Below, one piece after another: positions 60,601 through 64,000 of a stretch of 64,000 nucleotides of DNA (the stretch's first letter is position 1; the number at the start of each line of letters is the position of its first letter). The notes beneath the pieces are model-generated. The model was not told the origin of the DNA, ran no database searches, and saw nothing but the letters and a program-made list of their open reading frames with translations. A program made the position numbers and the translations under genes. Source of the DNA: Owenweeksia sp965214115 (GTDB lineage Bacteria > Bacteroidota > Bacteroidia > Flavobacteriales > Schleiferiaceae); contig CBDCAU010000009.1 in the NCBI GenBank assembly GCA_965214115.1, positions 248,001 through 312,000 of the forward strand. The letters are read 5' to 3'.

Positions 60601-63366
60601 ACCATCAAACAAAGGCAAAACCGCCGCCGATGGAGACGCACATTTTGTGGTGAACGAAATAGGGCCCACGAAGGGGCTGTAGCCATTGGCGCTGCAGGAA
60701 TCCTGCAAGTAAAATTCGTAGGTGGTCAACGGGCTCAGGCCAGTGATGGTAAACGTGGAATCGCCCACCGTGGCCATCCCTCGGCCGACTTGTGCGACCG
60801 TGCCCGGCGTAAAGCCCGGCAGTCCCCATTCCACGAAAGTGGAGTCGCCATCGCCCGGAATCCAAGAAATGGCCGCCGTGTTGGCCGTTACCGTGTTCAC
60901 GAATATCTCCGTGATCAAAGGCGGTTCGCAGGCGGGAATTTCCAAATAATTAAAATCATCAATATAGATGGTCTGGAAGGTGCCATCGTTGCCGTGTTCG
61001 AACACCACATAGTTGTCCGTGCCATTGTAACCGTTGGCCGCGGTGATGTCCACTATGTACAATTGGTGTTGCGCGGTGAGCGCCACCGAATCAATGAAAT
61101 TATAAGTGGTGGGATCGGCGGGATCGCTCATCGTGCCGATGTTCAAGCTGCCCGTGCCGAAGCTCATCTTGGCCCTGAAATCGATGCGGCGGTTGCCGGA
61201 ATCCAAATCGTCGAAACGCGGGCTGATGAAGAGCGTGCTATCGGTGGGATTGGGTGCGTTGCCATTGTAAAGGCGGACGTGGTAAGGTGGCGAATTGGGC
61301 GCGCCGAACTGATTGGTGAGTGCCACGCCCGCCGTGGAGCGCCCGCCCGTGATGAAGGTAGTCCAGCAAGTGGGCACTACGTTCACGGTGTCGTTGTCAA
61401 AATTGTTGCTGTAAGGCGCCAAGAAGCCGGAGCAGTTGGTAAAGAACCGGAACGGCCCCGTCCAGACGCTGAAGCCGTTGGTGTCGGCCGTGCAATCTTT
61501 GCGCACGTAATATTCATAGCAGGTATTGCCCGTCAGCCCGCTAAAGCTGACAGCCCCTGTACCCGAAAGTGCCGTGCCCGTGCCTTGGGTAAACCCGCAA
61601 GGGCCCCATTCCAATTCGAAAGCCGTATTGGAATTGTCCACCGAAATGGTGACGCTGGTGTCGGTGAGGTTGTTTACGTTGAGGTTAAGGGCATATAGTT
61701 CGCGGCAGGCCGGTGCATCGTCAAACGAAATATCGTCCAACGCCACATCCCCTTGGCAACAGCCTAAGCTTACCACCACAAAGCGAACGCGAATAGTATC
61801 GCTATAGGAAGAAAGATCTAAAAAAGAAGGCAAGTAGGGATCGGAGGGCGAAGTTTGGGTAACGCCTACTACTGTTTGTACGCCGTTGTTCCACACGCCA
61901 TTGCTGAAAACATCCACTCTCAAGTCAGGCATATTAGTCCCGTGCTTATGGTAGAAATAGGTCAATTCTGGACGAGATAATCCGCTTATATCAACGGGAG
62001 GCGAAGTCAATACGGTAGAATCAGTTCCCGAGACCGACCCAGAAACATCGGCGGTAACGAAAGTCCCGCCCGTAGCAGGAGCCAAGGTATTGTCACGATC
62101 CGGGCCCGTGCCTGTACCCGAGGTTGTCTGTGGCGTATTGCGCACTTCCCAACTATACCCGCCGTTTGAGGTCGTGCCAGGATTGTTGGACGAAAACGTC
62201 CAGCAATCTTCCACTCCGTCCCAATGGCCCACGGTGGAATTCTCAAAGTCTTGCGTATAGGGGGCATTGAAAATAGCGCAGGGGGTCAGGATGGAAATGG
62301 GCCCCAAGGTATCGCTTACGCCATTTGCCGCGCCGCAATTGGCATAGAGGTAAATATCATACATTGTATTAGAGGCAAGCCCCGTCAAAGTATAAGGGGA
62401 GCCGCTGGCAGTGGCTGTGCCGCCAGCACCTGGTGTGCCACCTACTGGTCCAGAAAGCACTTTGAAATTTGTTGCTGTTCCCGCATAATTCCAAGTTAGG
62501 TTTACTTGGGTTGCCAAGATGGTGCCCACCATAAAATTAGTGGGCGGCGAACACAGTTTGGTGGTTTTGAAAGTTTGTGCCACTGGAAAGGAAACCGAAT
62601 CATTCCCATTGTTGCACAACTCGCCAAAATACAGATCATAAGAAGTATTGGCGGTCAATCCGGTCAAGATTTCAACGGAATCTGCGGCGGGGTAGGTGCC
62701 GGTAATCTTGGTGCCGGTGCCGGGGGTAAAGCCGGCCAACCCGTATTCCAAAAAGTACCCCGTGTTGCCCGCGCCGGGGTTCCAGCTCACCTTGGCCGCC
62801 GTGGCCGAAATGCTATCGATGGCGAAGTTGCTGAACGCAGGGCAGTTGCCCACCACGTTGGGTTTGATTTCGATGGTGTAGTCGTGGATTTCGCCGTAAG
62901 TTTCCGAGCTACAGGCGGTATAAGTAGGATTAGACGTAAACACAACTCGAGCCCTCAGCCTAAAAGTACCGACCGGCGAACCTGCTGGGAACGTAATTGT
63001 ATCCATCAAAGCGGTGGTGCCAAAGGTGTTGGGGGAAACGTACACCTCCTCGCCCGGATCGTCAAAATCTTGATCATTATTATAATCAATGAACAGCTTC
63101 AGCGATTCGCCGCTCACGTAAGAGGAACTTACTTCTAAATATTGGGGGAAGGTTTGGGTCACCACGATGGTCTTATTGGTGAAGTCGTTGTAGGCATTAA
63201 CTCCGGTACATCCAGTAGCCAAATCCGTAAAAGAGCCCAAGGTAAAATCATTGAGGTCATCAGCAAAAGCTGCACAGCCAGAAGTGTACAAATTAGTGGT
63301 GCAATATTGACCATTGGATGGCATCCAAAAAGCGAGGACGGCCACAAGAAGTAGTACTTTTTTCAT
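57640..63366 (-). CDS. T9SS-secreted modular surface protein (1908 residues)
   Basis: The ATG at 63366 gives a signal peptide (LLLVAVLAFWMPSNGQ). A GEVED-type domain follows (residues about 15-170; SLKLFIDYNNDQDFDDPGEE, YGEIHDYTIEI). FN3 modules and MAM-like modules then alternate, very like those of the neighbour (for example FAIDSISATAAKVSWNPGAG, SYSWEVRN). A PKD domain (SYSWDFGDGNTSTAQNPTN) is followed by the T9SS sorting domain (LSIFPNPTQGEVIVEFSLQE ... GVYLIEVTSGDMKALRRIA). It is a paralogue of the genes on each side. An upstream start at 63411 is rejected because it would precede the signal. Confidence 0.9.
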   Translation of the reverse strand: MKKVLLLVAVLAFWMPSNGQYCTTNLYTSGCAAFADDLNDFTLGSFTDLATGCTGVNAYNDFTNKTIVVTQTFPQYLEVSSSYVSGESLKLFIDYNNDQDFDDPGEEVYVSPNTFGTTALMDTITFPAGSPVGTFRLRARVVFTSNPTYTACSSETYGEIHDYTIEIKPNVVGNCPAFSNFAIDSISATAAKVSWNPGAGNTGYFLEYGLAGFTPGTGTKITGTYPAADSVEILTGLTANTSYDLYFGELCNNGNDSVSFPVAQTFKTTKLCSPPTNFMVGTILATQVNLTWNYAGTATNFKVLSGPVGGTPGAGGTATASGSPYTLTGLASNTMYDIYLYANCGAANGVSDTLGPISILTPCAIFNAPYTQDFENSTVGHWDGVEDCWTFSSNNPGTTSNGGYSWEVRNTPQTTSGTGTGPDRDNTLAPATGGTFVTADVSGSVSGTDSTVLTSPPVDISGLSRPELTYFYHKHGTNMPDLRVDVFSNGVWNNGVQTVVGVTQTSPSDPYLPSFLDLSSYSDTIRVRFVVVSLGCCQGDVALDDISFDDAPACRELYALNLNVNNLTDTSVTISVDNSNTAFELEWGPCGFTQGTGTALSGTGAVSFSGLTGNTCYEYYVRKDCTADTNGFSVWTGPFRFFTNCSGFLAPYSNNFDNDTVNVVPTCWTTFITGGRSTAGVALTNQFGAPNSPPYHVRLYNGNAPNPTDSTLFISPRFDDLDSGNRRIDFRAKMSFGTGSLNIGTMSDPADPTTYNFIDSVALTAQHQLYIVDITAANGYNGTDNYVVFEHGNDGTFQTIYIDDFNYLEIPACEPPLITEIFVNTVTANTAAISWIPGDGDSTFVEWGLPGFTPGTVAQVGRGMATVGDSTFTITGLSPLTTYEFYLQDSCSANGYSPFVGPISFTTKCASPSAAVLPLFDGFENYTNGPTFQGNGNLCSSGHNWSFEGSGPEGRMRLQAADFSSTLFAQTGSQAVTLDHSPSASVLSSNYLIMTVNLTNYTTSPGIELGFSYLSHGQDLGTNDKVWVRGAPSDTWVEIYDLRANAPSSGQYYTVSNLDIVGAITGAGQSIGAQTQIRFSQEGRFSAGSLTFSDGYTFDDVSLTAVTCPTPTGLSAENVLDSTATLSWNTGAGLSSEIWFGPAGFYQGTTTTGGVRSVVNADSLVVDTLSGNTCYEFLVRTICQAGDSSVFAGPFTFCTECGAFTASYYNNFDVGQAVNEVPDCWEKFAVGGTLPVLTAFDVYTFGNPFSTPNHLRIYNRNADTLMGISPRFSDMDAGDKRLRFYINTSSFNSELVVGTLSDKSDPSSFSVLDTIPYQTGGYREVTVDITAANGYNGTDNYIGLLHGNTSTFQTIYVDEFRYERIPTCFRPNTLSVSNITLNGATVSWQKNAASTGNNFEVSYGLGLSNPANGTVVSATGTSATITGLNSSSVYCFYVRERCSATDSSFWEGPFCFNTPCVTVVAPFTEDFELFTVGHFDGSHNCWDFQSNNPSTTPSGVYSWEVRNSSQTTSGSSTGPDRDNTLFPAIGGKFITADVSGSSGTVPDSTLLTSPVIDITGLNSPELSYHLHRYGSVMADLYVDVYDGSAWVNGVHSYTNLSGIQTSQGAAWMDTVINLAPYSNITNFQVRFRSVSNGCCAGDNAIDDVSIYDASGSAPCPAPTNLTANVVSCDTVILSWSNGGDTSVVVYGDSTNLTAVNVLGDSSLVITGTLANTAYGAAVVNLCGSDTSAADTVTFNTGNTGAPTAVFTPAISGFSVSFDASASTGNGNSYSWDFGDGNTSTAQNPTNVYATGGSFTACLTVTNACGTDSVCQTLADVSLAENALSRGLSIFPNPTQGEVIVEFSLQENEAATLRVMDVRGKILMEAATAKGAEQTKLNLAKFTKGVYLIEVTSGDMKALRRIALQ

Positions 63367-63408
63367 AATGATAAAAATGGTGTTAGAAATTTTTTGGGAA
63401 ACAGATTG

Positions 63409-63416
63409 CAAATATG
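63409..63416 (-). promoter_or_regulatory. Weak -7-like box of the 1908-residue gene
   Basis: CATATTTG on the minus strand, 42 bp upstream of the ATG, differs from TAnnTTTG at the first base. No -33 box. Confidence 0.3.
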
Positions 63417-63476
63417 CCGAAAAATTTCATTGGAAATACCTCCGCCGCTAAGTGTTGGGCAAAAAACTCCAAAAAA

Positions 63477-63506
63477 AAAACCCCAGTCATTTTTGACCGG
63501 GGTTTT
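63477..63506 (-). terminator. Terminator of the partial third surface-protein gene
   Basis: AAAACCCC-GTCA/TGAC-GGGGTTTT with a 4-nt loop and an A-rich tract (T-rich on the minus strand). Confidence 0.87.
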
Positions 63507-63532
63507 GAATGATTCATTTAATTGAAAACACC

Positions 63533-64000
63533 TTACCGCACGTTCACGCGGCGCACCGCCTTCATATCGCCGGAAGTGACTTCAATCATATAAACGCCTT
63601 TGGCAAAACGCGACAAGTCCAGCGTACGCCCGACCGTGCCGTTCGCTTGCAAATCGGCCTCTTTTTCCAATAGCAGTCGGCCGCGCGCGTCGGTTACCTT
63701 CAAGGTGGCATAAGCTGTTCCTTGTGGCTCGAACTCCACCGTCACCAGCCCGTCCGTTGGGTTGGGGAAGATGCTCAGGCTGCGCGCCAAGGCGTTCTCC
63801 GCCAAGCTGATGCCGGCCAAGCTGACGCAAGTACTGTCGGTGCCGCAATTGTTGGTCACCGTCAGGCAGACCGTGTAATTGCCGCCCGTGGCGTACACAG
63901 TGGTCGGGTTCTGGGCGGTGGAGGTATTCCCGTCGCCGAAATCCCAAGTGTAGGAATTTCCATTACCTGTGCTGGCGTTGGCATCGAACGAAACGCTCAA
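63533..64000 (-). CDS. Third T9SS surface protein, C-terminal part (partial)
   Basis: The frame is open to the window end, so only the last 155 residues are visible. They are a PKD domain (YTWDFGDGNTSTAQNPTTVY) and a T9SS sorting domain (LSIFPNPTDGLVTVEFEPQG ... GVYMIEVTSGDMKAVRRVNV). About nine in ten bases match the homologous region of the preceding gene (57940-58110), which indicates recent duplication or gene conversion. Confidence 0.88.
   Translation of the reverse strand: MSVSFDANASTGNGNSYTWDFGDGNTSTAQNPTTVYATGGNYTVCLTVTNNCGTDSTCVSLAGISLAENALARSLSIFPNPTDGLVTVEFEPQGTAYATLKVTDARGRLLLEKEADLQANGTVGRTLDLSRFAKGVYMIEVTSGDMKAVRRVNVR

Overview
The window comes from a Bacteroidota genome, probably of the Saprospirales/Chitinophagales type; the rank below phylum is inference. 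The evidence is: three large surface proteins with type IX secretion (T9SS) C-terminal sorting domains (PKD, FN3, GEVED and MAM-like modules), a TonB-dependent receptor with a carboxypeptidase-like N-terminal domain, an LruC lipoprotein, almost no Shine-Dalgarno sequences, and repeated TAnnTTTG (-7) promoter boxes, two of them with a TTTG (-33) box 19 bp upstream. Intergenic DNA is full of short palindromes and degenerate heptanucleotide repeats. The window starts inside one gene (FadL-like porin) and ends inside another (third T9SS protein).

Layout. 1-8.6 kb: FadL-like porin end, secreted sortilin/BNR propeller protein, folE, cysS, a vapBC toxin-antitoxin pair whose antitoxin is frameshifted, yidD, and a TolB-like lipoprotein. 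8.7-12.3 kb: PhoH/PIN ATPase and the LruC lipoprotein. 12.4-18.4 kb: a minus-strand methionine operon (metH N-terminal half, a 23S-IVP four-helix gene, metH C-terminal half, metF) downstream of a SAM-I riboswitch. 18.7-26.6 kb: an OmpR/histidine kinase pair, a GT2 glycosyltransferase, a TonB-dependent receptor, holA and a HsdR_N-like protein. 26.6-27.7 kb: an 878-bp IS5-family element with a TTA target duplication, inserted after codon 5 of a small antitoxin-like gene. 28-31.7 kb: purB, a succinylglutamate desuccinylase/aspartoacylase-family enzyme, and a DUF4143 ATPase preceded by two palindromes.

32.0-36.2 kb is the most unusual region: a low-GC, three-gene module (SF1/UvrD-like helicase, DarT-like DNA ADP-ribosyltransferase, and an ADP-ribosylglycohydrolase of the DraG/ARH family with an unknown C-terminal domain). 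It lies between two structures of the same design: long imperfect inverted repeats with a loop of about 70 nt, each followed by AGACCGTT. They resemble integron attC sites. The module looks like a mobile defence or toxin-antitoxin cassette in which an ARH enzyme takes the place of the usual DarG macrodomain antitoxin.

36.4-49.9 kb: aconitase, small ORFs, a decayed tRNA-Pro and an intact tRNA-Pro(GGG), an orphan HigA, a four-gene overlapping envelope operon (beta-barrel, CotH-kinase lipoprotein, DUF2490, alkaline phosphatase), two adjacent P-loop NTPases, trxB, a 144-bp heptanucleotide array, rnpB, and an Smr-domain protein. 50-64 kb: three tandem T9SS-secreted modular surface proteins, the last cut by the window end, each followed by a hairpin terminator.
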